Shown: one piece after another, positions 51,455 through 60,711 of the stretch
Layout of the letters: each line of letters starts with the position of its first letter
Position numbering within the stretch: the stretch's first letter is position 1
Source of the DNA: CAVQJU01 sp963754955
GTDB taxonomy: Bacteria; Acidobacteriota; Vicinamibacteria; Vicinamibacterales; CAVVIG01
Direction: 5' to 3'
DNA: 64,000 nucleotides
Assembly: GCA_963754955.1 (NCBI GenBank)
Contig: CAVWHY010000010.1
Coordinates: forward strand, 1-64,000
Made by a program: the position numbers and the translations under genes
Notes under the pieces: model-generated
Seen by the model: only the letters and a program-made list of their open reading frames with translations
Databases searched by the model: none
What the model was told of the DNA's origin: nothing

Positions 51455-52834
51455 CGCACGGTGCGAACGATGTTTCGCCAGGCGGGCGGTCCCCAGAGTG
51501 GCGAGAACGAGCAAAACCGGTTGTGCCGGCAGTGACTGGCGTGCTTCGGTGAAGAGCAGAGCGTGCACCACGGTCACGTAGATAATCGGCGCCGCCATCA
51601 GCCACGCCGCCGCCGGGTTCACGCGGCCGAGCGCGAGGCCGCCGATCACCGCGGCTGCAAATATGAGGACCTGTATCAACCAGCAGAGGCGAATAACGAG
51701 CGGTGGAAGACCATTGATGTCGCTGTACCGAAATGGGATCTCGCCGGCCCACAGGAGGAACACACCCCGTGCGAGACGCCTCGCGAGATGAGCGAACGAG
51801 CCCCGGCGCAGGTTCTCGAGCGCGACACGTTGATACTCCCGGTCGGCTTTCGCGCGTGACATCGCTCGCTCGTACGGCTCGACGGGCTGCGTCCAGATCC
51901 GACGGATGTCCTGCCACTGATGCACGTACTCGAGCATCGGAGCCGCCGGTAGCTGTTCCCGTGCGGCGACGGCCTCGATCGCGCGATCGAGGTCGGCCCG
52001 CCCGTCGATGTCTTCTGCAATGTGAGTCAGCTCGTTCTGAAGGCGGCCGGACCAGGTGGCCTGCCACGATCCTTCCCAGAGCCCCCGGCCGAGGCCGCCG
52101 GCTGGCGACAGCGTGAGACGTCCGAGCGTTACGTAGTTGTACGTGAACCACGGCAGCATCGTGAAACAGAAGACCGCAAGCATCACCCACCATCCACTGC
52201 GAGCTGGCCTGGGATGCACGCGAAACGCCGGCAGCACGATGAAACCGATGCCGGCGAGCGCGGGTGCAAACAGCACGAATGCGGGACGGCTGAGCGCGGT
52301 AACGCCGAGCAGAAATCCTGCAGACGCGAACGCCGAGCGGCGGTCTCCGCGATACGCGCGCAGCACGGCCCACATCGACAGCGTGAAGAGTGCGGTCGTC
52401 CAGACTTCGGTCATGACCAGCGCCCCGAAATACGGGATCGGCGGGAAGAGTGCGGTCGCTGCCGCTGCCGCGATCGCCAGGCGTTCGGTCATCGCGGGGA
52501 CAGTGGCGCGCGCAATCGCGTACGACAGCACGCAGATCAGGACAAACAGGGCCGTTTGCGCCAGCGCCACGGGCAGCTGGCCGACCCCGAACACCCGGTA
52601 TAGAGCCGCGAGGAAGGCCGGATAGGCCGGCGTTCGGATGACCTCCGGCACAAAACGTGGCGCGTCCGGAACGCGCGTGAACATTCCCGTTTGGGCAAGT
52701 ACCTGGCCCAGCCTGCGGTAGCCGTCCTGATCAGACCACGCAATGTTCCAGTCCGGACGCTGATACCAGATGAAGAACAGACCGTGCAGCGCGGCAACGA
52801 GGCACACGAGCAGGAGCGGCCGCCGGAAAACCAT
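51410..52834 (-). CDS. Integral-membrane glycosyltransferase-like protein (GT39/PMT type)
   Basis: 474 residues from the ATG at 52834. There are about ten membrane spans, beginning RRPLLLVCLVAALHGLFFIW. The early DQDGYRRLGQVLAQTGMF and the RTPAYPAFLAALYRVFGVGQ segment (an Asp-rich first loop and RTPxYP) are typical of GT-C enzymes that use polyprenyl-phosphate sugars. It probably adds a sugar to a lipid-linked glycan or protein on the periplasmic side. It lies downstream of the GT4 gene at 52854, with 19 bp between them. Confidence 0.8.
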   Translation of the reverse strand: MVFRRPLLLVCLVAALHGLFFIWYQRPDWNIAWSDQDGYRRLGQVLAQTGMFTRVPDAPRFVPEVIRTPAYPAFLAALYRVFGVGQLPVALAQTALFVLICVLSYAIARATVPAMTERLAIAAAAATALFPPIPYFGALVMTEVWTTALFTLSMWAVLRAYRGDRRSAFASAGFLLGVTALSRPAFVLFAPALAGIGFIVLPAFRVHPRPARSGWWVMLAVFCFTMLPWFTYNYVTLGRLTLSPAGGLGRGLWEGSWQATWSGRLQNELTHIAEDIDGRADLDRAIEAVAAREQLPAAPMLEYVHQWQDIRRIWTQPVEPYERAMSRAKADREYQRVALENLRRGSFAHLARRLARGVFLLWAGEIPFRYSDINGLPPLVIRLCWLIQVLIFAAAVIGGLALGRVNPAAAWLMAAPIIYVTVVHALLFTEARQSLPAQPVLLVLATLGTARLAKHRSHRALFAVEPQVHEGQHL

Positions 52835-52853
52835 GGCGCGTGATTGTACCGTG

Positions 52854-54023
52854 TCAGGCTCGAAGGTCCCGGTACAACGCGTCGATATCGCCGACGAGGC
52901 GATCGATGTGGTACCGGACGACCACCGCTTTTCGTCCGCGTTCGCCCATGGCGCGGCGTTTCCCCGCGTCGTGCAGCAGCGACCCCACAGCCGACGCGAG
53001 CACGCGGACGTCTCCGGGAGGGGCCAGCAAGCCGCTGGCACCGCTTTGGATGACGTCCCGCACGCCGCCCACGTCCGTGCTGACGCCAGGCACACCAGCG
53101 GCGAGCGCTTCGATGAGCGCGACGGGGGTGCCTTCGTTGCGCGAGGTCAGCAGAAACACGTCGGTCGCGCTGTAGATGGTCGCAACGTCACGGCGCCACC
53201 CAAGAAAACGCGTGCGGTCGGCGATGCCGTGCGCGCGTGCCAGCTGTTCGAGCTCGCGGCGCCGCTCGCCGTCGCCGACGATCAGGAACAGGGCCGCCGG
53301 GTCCCCGGCGGCCACCAGACTGGCGGCTTCCAGGAACAGCTCGTGATTCTTGATCGCGGTCAGCCGTCCAACCGTGGAGACCACGTGCCGATCGGGGGCG
53401 ATCTGCAGTTGCTCCCGGGCCGTGACACGGGCGCGGTCGTCGATCGACGACAGGGCACCGAGCTCGAATCCAAGCGGGATGACGCGGTACTGGTGCGGCA
53501 AGCCGATGCGCTGTTCTTCGAGCAGCTCGGTCCGGATCTCCGGCGAAATCGCCACGAGGCAATCGGTGAGGCGCGCCAGTCCGCGCTCGATGCCGAGAAA
53601 CATGCGCGTTTTCGCGGGGCTGAAATATCCCTCGAGCACGTGGCCGTGATAGGTGTGCACGACTCGGGCGAGTGCGCGGCGACCGGCCGTCCGATTGTAG
53701 ATGGCGGCCGCCAGCCGGCCGATCGTGCCGGCCTTGGCCATGTGTGTGTGGACGATGTGCGGACGAAAGTCGCGCAAGATTTGGAGCAGTCGCGCGAGCG
53801 CGACGGCGTCATGCACGGGCGTGAGCGGCCGCCGCAGCGCCTGCACTTCTCTGACGGCGACGGAGACCGGCAGGAGATACCGCATGTCGCCTTCGCTCGC
53901 ATCCAACTGGCCGTGCACGAGAACCGTGTCGATTCCGCGCGCCGTAAGGCGGTCGGCCAACGTGATCGCCTGAATCGCCGGCCCGCCGACATTCAGGCGC
54001 GTAATGACCCGGACAACGCGCAC
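52854..54023 (-). CDS. Glycosyltransferase family 4
   Basis: 389 residues. The GT-B retaining family is clear: VVRVITRLNVGGPAIQAITL (N-terminal Gly loop), PHIVHTHMAKAGTIGRLAAA, RVIPLGFELGAL, STVGRLTAIKNHELFLEAAS, LFLIVGDGERRRELEQLARA and SRNEGTPVALIEALAAGVPG (E-x7-E). It transfers a sugar from an NDP donor in the cytoplasm. It is divergent from the YfhO-like gene, with 29 bp between the starts. Confidence 0.92.
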   Translation of the reverse strand: MRVVRVITRLNVGGPAIQAITLADRLTARGIDTVLVHGQLDASEGDMRYLLPVSVAVREVQALRRPLTPVHDAVALARLLQILRDFRPHIVHTHMAKAGTIGRLAAAIYNRTAGRRALARVVHTYHGHVLEGYFSPAKTRMFLGIERGLARLTDCLVAISPEIRTELLEEQRIGLPHQYRVIPLGFELGALSSIDDRARVTAREQLQIAPDRHVVSTVGRLTAIKNHELFLEAASLVAAGDPAALFLIVGDGERRRELEQLARAHGIADRTRFLGWRRDVATIYSATDVFLLTSRNEGTPVALIEALAAGVPGVSTDVGGVRDVIQSGASGLLAPPGDVRVLASAVGSLLHDAGKRRAMGERGRKAVVVRYHIDRLVGDIDALYRDLRA

Positions 54024-54052
54024 CGCGCCAACTCTATCAGGTGTGACCGGGA

Positions 54053-56278
54053 TTGGAGCCGCGCCTCGTGAGTCACCCGGACCGCGTCGCCTATGCGCAG
54101 TTGGTGCGTGGGACCGAGAGACGTTCGGAGCTGTGGTGGATTGGCGTCTGTGCGGGCGCGCTGTTTCTCCCGCTCCTCTTTCCGCTCCTGACCGGCAGAA
54201 TATTCACAAAAGACGACTTCGCCGCGTTGCACCTGCCGTTCCGCTATCTTTACCGCGAAGCGTTGCGCGCGGGCGACTCGTTTCTCTGGACGTCCGCCTA
54301 TCACTCGGGGTTTTACCTGCACGGCGAAGGCGAAGCGGGGATGGCGCACCCCCTGCACCTCCTCTTGTACCGGTTCCTGCCGCTCGGGCCGGCGTTCAAC
54401 CTGGAGATTGTCTCGACGTATGTCGCGATGCTGGCCGGCACCGGGCTGCTCCTCCGTCGCTTGGGTTTCACGAGCGAGTCGGCATGGTTTGGGGCAGTCG
54501 TGTTCACGTTCAGCGGGTTCAACCTGTACAACGTAATGCACGTGAACCACATTGCCGCGGTTGCCCATATACCGTGGCTTCTGCTCGCGACTCATGGGCT
54601 TCTGACATCGCCCGATCGACGCGGCCGGGCGGTGGCGTTTGCGGGGATCGTCCTCGCCGTCGGCTCGCAGCTGCTGGTTGGGAACCCGCAGTATGTGTGG
54701 CTCACAAGCGTCGTCGTCGTATTCATGACCGGGTGCTTGTGGTACGCGGGAGCACCAGCGTCCCGTGTGTGGATGCTAATCATTGCCGGGATGCTGGGCA
54801 TGCTGGTTGGAGCGGTACAGCTGCTGCCCACGCTTGACTTTGCGCGTGAGTCGACACGCATGACGTGGTCGGAGGCTGAGGCGCTGTCGTTCTCGCTGTC
54901 TCCGTTGAATCTTGTGCAGCTGTGGTCACCGTTTGCGTTTCGCTTCCGCGTACACGCGCCGGAGGCGGAAGCGCAGATTGTCCACGAGTTCATCGTCTAC
55001 AACGGCGCCTTCTGCACTATGGCGCTGGCGTGGCTGGCCATGCGATGGCGGCAACAGGCCCGCCGCGGCCTGTTGACAGCGCTGGTCGGGCTGGCCGCCA
55101 TCAGCTTCGTGCTCGCGATGGGGCGCTACGGAGGCGTCTACGCCTGGCTTGCGCGTCTTCCGGGGCTGAATAGCTTCCGAGCACCCGCGCGCCACATCGT
55201 GTTGTTCCATCTGGCGATGAGCGGCATCGCTGCCGTCGCCTTCCAGGATCTCGTCGCCGTCATTCGACGCGGCGAGCGGGTGGAGATTCGGCGCTTGTGG
55301 CCGCTTGCGGTTCCTGTGGTGATGAGCCTGTCGACGACGGTAGCTGCGAGCCTGCTGGCTCAGTCACCGTGGGCGGCGGCTCACGGGCTGCCATTCTCAG
55401 GTTTCATGCGGGCGGCCCCGTGGTCGGCTCTGATGGTTCTCATGGCCTGGCTGATCGTGAAGGCCGCGCGCGGTGCCCGGTGGGCGTTGCCGGCACTCAT
55501 CGTGTTGGTCGCCTTCGACCAGGGCTTCTGGGGGTATTCGTATGCGTACCGGTGGGGACCGGTTGAGCGAATCGACCAGCTGATCGCCCATGCCGATGTG
55601 CCCGCCGACGCGCGCCCGGGCGACCTGATCGCGCCGGCTCTCGTTGGCGGATTGAACAACGTCGCCGTTCTGCGTGAACTCCGCCTGACGCCCGGATATA
55701 GCGGTTTAGTGGCATCGTCATTTCTCGACCCGACAGATCCCGTTGCGCAACGGATCGCAGGGGTGAGGTGGCGTGTTGACGGAGCTATGTGGGAGCGAGT
55801 CGCGGACACCATGCCGAGAGCCCGGCTCGTATCAACCGTACAGTCCAGCACCGATGTCCGTGCGGATGTTCGCGCGTTGGATATTTCGCGCGTCGCCATC
55901 GTGGATCGTTCCATCCGCGGCGTGTCAGGGTCGGCTGGATCAGTCCGGGTCCTGAACGACCGGCCTGGTTTCATGGAGCTCGAAACCTCCGCCTCCGGCC
56001 GGCAGCTACTGCTCGTGACTGAGCGGTTTCACTCCGGCTGGAGTGTTAAAGCGGACGGCGCCCGTCGCGATATCGTACGCGTCTACGGGGATTTCCTGGG
56101 CTGCGTGGTGGAGCCGGGCACGCACCGGGTGACGTTTGCGTTTGCACCGGACAGCGCGCGACAAGGCCTCCGACTCAGCCTCGCCGGACTGTCCCTGGCA
56201 GTTGTACTGACGGCACTGATCGGATTCGAGCGTTCGAGCCAAGCCAAACCGCTTGCGAACGTCTCTGCGAGCGCCTGA
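54053..56278 (+). CDS. YfhO-like multi-spanning membrane protein
   Basis: 741 residues from a TTG at 54053 (a GTG at 54068 is also possible). It has about 12-13 transmembrane helices. The early loop GRIFTKDDFAALHLPFRYLY followed by DSFLWTSAYHSGFYLHGEGE is the YfhO pattern, a GT-C-related fold thought to act on lipid-linked sugars. The C-terminal 170 residues form a soluble periplasmic beta-domain (FMELETSASGRQLLLVTERF). Family members are often involved in glycosylation of teichoic acids or exopolysaccharide. Exact role unknown. Confidence 0.75.
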   Translation: MEPRLVSHPDRVAYAQLVRGTERRSELWWIGVCAGALFLPLLFPLLTGRIFTKDDFAALHLPFRYLYREALRAGDSFLWTSAYHSGFYLHGEGEAGMAHPLHLLLYRFLPLGPAFNLEIVSTYVAMLAGTGLLLRRLGFTSESAWFGAVVFTFSGFNLYNVMHVNHIAAVAHIPWLLLATHGLLTSPDRRGRAVAFAGIVLAVGSQLLVGNPQYVWLTSVVVVFMTGCLWYAGAPASRVWMLIIAGMLGMLVGAVQLLPTLDFARESTRMTWSEAEALSFSLSPLNLVQLWSPFAFRFRVHAPEAEAQIVHEFIVYNGAFCTMALAWLAMRWRQQARRGLLTALVGLAAISFVLAMGRYGGVYAWLARLPGLNSFRAPARHIVLFHLAMSGIAAVAFQDLVAVIRRGERVEIRRLWPLAVPVVMSLSTTVAASLLAQSPWAAAHGLPFSGFMRAAPWSALMVLMAWLIVKAARGARWALPALIVLVAFDQGFWGYSYAYRWGPVERIDQLIAHADVPADARPGDLIAPALVGGLNNVAVLRELRLTPGYSGLVASSFLDPTDPVAQRIAGVRWRVDGAMWERVADTMPRARLVSTVQSSTDVRADVRALDISRVAIVDRSIRGVSGSAGSVRVLNDRPGFMELETSASGRQLLLVTERFHSGWSVKADGARRDIVRVYGDFLGCVVEPGTHRVTFAFAPDSARQGLRLSLAGLSLAVVLTALIGFERSSQAKPLANVSASA

Positions 56279-56437
56279 ACACCAGGATCCGTCAGCAGAT
56301 ATGTCGTGGGTCCAGACCATCGCGGACATCCTGATTCCGGGAATCGCGAGTGGTCCGGTTCGAGCTTGCAGCCCTCGCCCGCGCAGACTTTCTGCCGTGG
56401 ATCCGTCCGCAACTTGGATTTCGTTTCTTCACCCCGA

Positions 56438-58024
56438 TTGAGCGGCCGTTTCCTTCAGGTGGCGGAGCACCAGAAACTCTCCCTGCTCGCGGTGGGCGTG
56501 TTCGTGCTCGTGGTTCGTCTGGCGCTCTTGCCAGAGGCATCCGCGGCCGTCGGGGTATTCACGACGAATTCAGCTACCTGGGCTCGCAGCCGACACGTTT
56601 GCGCACGGCCGATTTGCCAACCCGATCCATCCGATGTGGATTCGATTCGAGAGTTTCCACATCATTCATCAACCCACGTACGCATCGATGTACCCCCGGC
56701 GCACGGCGCGATCCTGGCAGCGGCGAAAGTGATCGCGGGTCCTCCGTGGGTCGGCGTGTGGGTCGCGGCGGCCGCGATGTGTGCCGCAATTACCTGGATG
56801 TTGCAGGGCTGGTTCCCACCCGCGTGGGCCCTGCTCGGTGGGCCCTTGCGGCTTTACGGATTGCGACGTTCAGTTACTGGATCAATACCTAATTGGGGCG
56901 GTGCGCACGCTGCGGTCCGCCGCGCTTTGTTACTGGGCGGGCTTCCGAGGATCACAGAACGACCGAAGCGCGTGTGGCCGCCCTTCTCCTCACGGCCGGC
57001 GTCGGATCCTGTTGAACGGTCGACCGTACGAGGGTTCGATGTCTCGGCCGCTGCCGCTTATCGCGCTGGCGTGGAGCTCGTGCGCAATCGGGTGCAGCCG
57101 GAGTTGGTGATGAGGAACGTGGCCCTGCCAATCGTGATCGCGTTAGTCGTTTTCATGATTGCGATGGGTTACTACAACTCACGCGTCTTTGGCAGTCCGC
57201 TCACCTTGCCGTATAGCGTAAGTCGATCGATGTATGCGGTGTCGCCGGTGTTCGTGTTTCAAGGCCTTGAGCCCGACCCGTCGTATACCATTAACTGATG
57301 CGCAAGTTCTACCTGGAACAGAAAGCGGGGACGTACCGCTCCGTTCACTCGTCCGCGGATTCCTGGAATGGAAGGAATTCGAAGCGTTCTTCCTTGGGCC
57401 GCCCTTCTGTTTCCGATCGTCGCGTTTCCGAAATCGGCGCTGGATGCGCGCATTCGGACGCCCGTCATGATTGCGGTCGCTGTCGCGCTCGGATTAGCCG
57501 CGGAAATCTGGTTCTTTCCTCGTTACGTGTCTCCGATCACTTGCGTGCTCTATGCGATCGTGGTTGAGGCGATTCGGCGCCTGCGCGCATGGGCCCCGGG
57601 TCAGCAGAGATCAGGGCTTCTGCTGAGCCGTGCGGCACCGATGATTTGCACGTCCATCGTCTTGATAGTCGCGGCAGGCCGGAGTCTCGGTCTCAATCCG
57701 GTCACCGTGTCGGCGCTGGAACTCGTAGCGCCACCATACGGGCGTCAGGATCGTGCCGCCCTTCAGAAACCTCTCGACCAGCTGCCCGGCGGCCAGCTGG
57801 TTATAGTGAGGTACTCACGGCATCACAACGTCCACGTGGAATGGGTTTACAACGACGCCGACATCGACGCCGCGAAAGTCGTGTGGGGCCGTGAGATGAA
57901 TGCTGTCAGCAATCGCCGCCTCGGACAGTATTTCCGCGACCGGCGCCTCTGGCTGCTCGAAGCTGACGTCACTCCGCCGCGGATTTCAGACTATTTCACC
58001 GGGATGCCGTGGACACAGCAGTGA
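56438..58024 (+). pseudogene. Acidobacterial GT39-like membrane protein, heavily frameshifted
   Basis: Pieces in all three frames join into one family: FLQVAEHQKLSLLAVGVFVL, IHDEFSYL, then DTFAHGRFANPIHPMWIRFE, FHIIHQPTYASMYP, PAHGAILAAAKVIAGPPWVG, LAALRIATFSYWINT, VALPIVIALVVFMIAMGYYN, and an intact final part from 57368 (LPWAALLFPIVAFPKSALDA onward). At least eight frame changes are needed between 56540 and 57400. No other gene in the window has this density except the PQQ gene. It may be a decaying gene, or the sequence here may be poor. The family has an IHDEF motif like GT-C enzymes. Confidence 0.65.
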
Positions 58025-60147
58025 AACGGGCATTGTGGCCGATGGTCCTTGGGGTCGCGCTGGTCTGGCCCGGCCGTGTGTTGCACGCGTTTGACGGGCT
58101 GCCGCTCGACTGCGTTTCAAAGGCCGTGGTGCTTGGCGTGACGTTTCCAATGCTCTGGTTGCTGGCGCCGGGGTTTCTCAACGCGCGATGGACGCGGCTG
58201 GCGATCGTGTTGCTACTCGCGGTGAAGGTGGGCGGATCGGTGCTGCTGACGCAGCAAGGACTGTGCGCGCGCTTCTCGACCACAGCGCCGGTCCATACCC
58301 GCATCCTGACGATCCCGATTGACGAGCCGGACGGCGTGCTCCGGAGCTGGGATGTGCGCGCCGACTGGCGCGCCGAGGCTCCGAAGTGCACGGCCGTTGT
58401 CGATCGTTCCTACGAGACCTGGACAGCCTTTCCCGTATGGTTCGTTAACTTCACGGACTTTATCGATCTCCCCGATCGCGTCGGTGTCCGTACCGAAGAT
58501 TCGACCCGTCGTTTTACTCTGGATATCAGCGGCGCCGTGACAGTTGCGGATGCCGGCCTCTTCTCAATCGACCTCGGCCGCGACATGGAACTGGACGGTC
58601 GTATCGATTCGACGAACGTTGCATCGGCCGCCGGTGCTGCCCTGAGCGTACCGCTCGGCCCCGGTGTTCATGACGTGCAGCTTCGTGTGTCGATGACCGG
58701 GGATCAGTGGACGTTCATGCCGAAGTGGAATGGCCGCAGCGCATTTCAGACGACGACCCTGACGGTCAAGCGGCCCCGCGCGGCCGATCGGTGGCTGGCG
58801 CCTGCCGTCGCGAATTCGACGATCGGCATCGTCGCGCTGCTCCTTCTCGCTTGGACGGGATCGGTTATCGCGCGGTACTCGAGCGAGCCCAGGCTTCTCA
58901 TCTGGACCGTGGGCGCCAGCGCCGTGCTGTCGGTCATGAGCATCGTCGGCCGGGGCGAGCGCGCGGCGGGCTTGCTGCTGCTCGGCGCCGCCGCGGTTCC
59001 GGTCGGCGCATCCGCACGGAACTGGCGCGGAGCGTTAATGCTGATCGGGGTTCCGTGGCTGGTCTTCTTTGTTGTTCGGACGCTCCCGCAGGTCGGCCAC
59101 GTGTCGCTGTACTCGGTGGACGATTGGCTGGCGTACCAGGTCGCGGGCTACCGCATCTACATGAACGGATTCTGGCTGGAAGGCGGCAACAGGCTCTTCG
59201 ACTATCAGCCTCTCTATCGGTGGATCGCCGGCGGTCTCCATCTCGTCTTCGGCGATTCGAGCGTCGGCGAGGTCTACTGGGATGCGGCGTGTCTGCTGGC
59301 GGGTGGGCTCGTGGCGTTCACGCTCGTCGAGGCCGTCGGCGGGTTTCGATGGGCCGTCGGCGCGGCCGCGGCAACGCTCGCGACCTTCACCCTCGGCCCG
59401 ATCTGGTACTTCGTCGGCCGCGGACTGTCCGAGATCGCCGCCGCGGGCTTCGCGTTCTACGTGGCGCTTTCAATCGTGCGCGCGGATGGCCGGCTGGCGG
59501 TCGCAGCCGTTGCGGGAGTCCTCGCGGTCCTGATGTTCTATGCTCGGCTCAATCAGCTGATTTTCGCCGTGTGTCTGGCGGCGCTGTGGCTGCCGCCTGA
59601 CGTGCCCGCCGCATGGCGACGTCTTTCACGGGCGACAGCCGCTCTCGACCCAAGGCCAGTGACTGTTTACGCCGCAACTTTCGCCGCCGGACTTATCCTG
59701 TTCGCATGGCGCACCTGGTTCTACAGCGGCGTCTTCAGCCTGCTCTATGGGACTAGCCTGAAGAACAACGACACCGGCCTGCGAGTATCGACCGTCGGAT
59801 CGCTGATCGTGTGGAAACGCATCGCGCACAGCGTGAGCGCTCTCGTGTGGATGAACGAGCCGCCGGCGCTCGATCCTCGCGCCCTCCTGGTAGTTGCCGG
59901 AGTGGTGCTGTCCGTCCTCGCCCTTCTCCAGGTGCCGCGCTTCGCACGTCTTCCGGCCTCGGTCGCTATCGTGACCGTCGGCGCCACGATGAGCTCCTTT
60001 GTCGCGCACACGCACGCGTATCCCGGGCGCATGTCCATTCATCTTGTGCCGTTTGCCGTCGCTGTGGCCGTCGTGGCTGTGCGGATGGCGTGTGGCTTCG
60101 GTCCCTTCCGCGCGGGTCCCGCGATCGACGGCAAAGCGCCCGCATGA
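58009..60147 (+). CDS. Large GT-C-like membrane protein of unknown function
   Basis: 712 residues, GTG start that overlaps the preceding gene by 16 bp. Several N-terminal spans are followed by a soluble periplasmic domain (about 110-255, rich in beta strands, VDRSYETWTAFPVWFVNFTD), then ten or so membrane helices. The loop LYSVDDWLAYQVAGYRIYMN followed by DYQPLYRWIAGGLHLVFGDS has the Asp pair expected in a GT-C active site. A PA14-like sugar-binding role for the soluble domain is possible but not proven. It overlaps the SxtJ gene by 4 bp. Confidence 0.7.
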   Translation: MDTAVKRALWPMVLGVALVWPGRVLHAFDGLPLDCVSKAVVLGVTFPMLWLLAPGFLNARWTRLAIVLLLAVKVGGSVLLTQQGLCARFSTTAPVHTRILTIPIDEPDGVLRSWDVRADWRAEAPKCTAVVDRSYETWTAFPVWFVNFTDFIDLPDRVGVRTEDSTRRFTLDISGAVTVADAGLFSIDLGRDMELDGRIDSTNVASAAGAALSVPLGPGVHDVQLRVSMTGDQWTFMPKWNGRSAFQTTTLTVKRPRAADRWLAPAVANSTIGIVALLLLAWTGSVIARYSSEPRLLIWTVGASAVLSVMSIVGRGERAAGLLLLGAAAVPVGASARNWRGALMLIGVPWLVFFVVRTLPQVGHVSLYSVDDWLAYQVAGYRIYMNGFWLEGGNRLFDYQPLYRWIAGGLHLVFGDSSVGEVYWDAACLLAGGLVAFTLVEAVGGFRWAVGAAAATLATFTLGPIWYFVGRGLSEIAAAGFAFYVALSIVRADGRLAVAAVAGVLAVLMFYARLNQLIFAVCLAALWLPPDVPAAWRRLSRATAALDPRPVTVYAATFAAGLILFAWRTWFYSGVFSLLYGTSLKNNDTGLRVSTVGSLIVWKRIAHSVSALVWMNEPPALDPRALLVVAGVVLSVLALLQVPRFARLPASVAIVTVGATMSSFVAHTHAYPGRMSIHLVPFAVAVAVVAVRMACGFGPFRAGPAIDGKAPA

Positions 60148-60554
60148 CGAACAGGAAGACGCCGCGGAACCCCGAGCGTTCGTTCGGCGTGTCAGTCGGG
60201 ATCGTGTTGTGTGTGATCGCCGGGGCCCTCTGGTGGCGTGGCCGCGTCACCAGGGCGGAGCTCCTTGGCGCGATCGGAGGAGTGCTGTTGATTGGCGGGC
60301 TCGTGCATCCGCCACTGTTGAAATATCCGAGCGCGGTCTGGTGGCGGTTCTCGCGCGCCCTTGGGCACGTCAACGCGCGCATCCTGCTGACGATCCTGTT
60401 CTCGATGGTGCTCGTTCCGCTCTCGATGATCTGGCGGATGACGGGCAAGGATCCGCTGGCGCGGCGGCGTCAGAACATGGCCCGGATGGTCGAGGTATCC
60501 TCCTCGATATCGCGACAAGAGGCACTACGAACGAATGTATTGAGGTTCTCATGA
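60144..60554 (+). CDS. SxtJ-family membrane protein
   Basis: 136 residues. Two or three short membrane helices (SVGIVLCVIAGALWW, LLGAIGGVLLIGGL and ARILLTILFSMVLVPLSMIW) separated by a short loop, and the end of the core, WRMTGKDPLARR, are those of SxtJ proteins. The usual ending after KDPL is not recognised here (SSSISRQEALRTNVLRF), so a frame error near the end is possible. The gene pairs with the DUF5989 and carbamoyltransferase genes, a conserved trio. Role unknown. Confidence 0.75.
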   Translation: MTNRKTPRNPERSFGVSVGIVLCVIAGALWWRGRVTRAELLGAIGGVLLIGGLVHPPLLKYPSAVWWRFSRALGHVNARILLTILFSMVLVPLSMIWRMTGKDPLARRRQNMARMVEVSSSISRQEALRTNVLRFS

Positions 60555-60709
60555 GTAAGCATCGTGTCCTCTCCGAGTTCTGGCAGTTCCTCAAACAGGA
60601 AAAGAAATACTGGCTCGTGCCCATTGTCGTCGTGTTCGTGTTGTTCGGGCTGTTGATCGTCTTCTCGCAGTCGAGTGCGGTAGCGCCGTTTATCTATACG
60701 TTGTTCTAG
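60551..60709 (+). CDS. DUF5989-family small membrane protein
   Basis: 52 residues: MSKHRVLSEFWQFLKQEKKY, then the helix WLVPIVVVFVLFGLLIVFSQ and the end SSAVAPFIYTLF. This is the single-span DUF5989 protein normally found next to SxtJ and carbamoyltransferase genes. It overlaps the SxtJ stop by 4 bp. It may stabilise or localise the carbamoyltransferase at the membrane (inference). Confidence 0.9.
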   Translation: MSKHRVLSEFWQFLKQEKKYWLVPIVVVFVLFGLLIVFSQSSAVAPFIYTLF

Positions 60710-60711
60710 CC

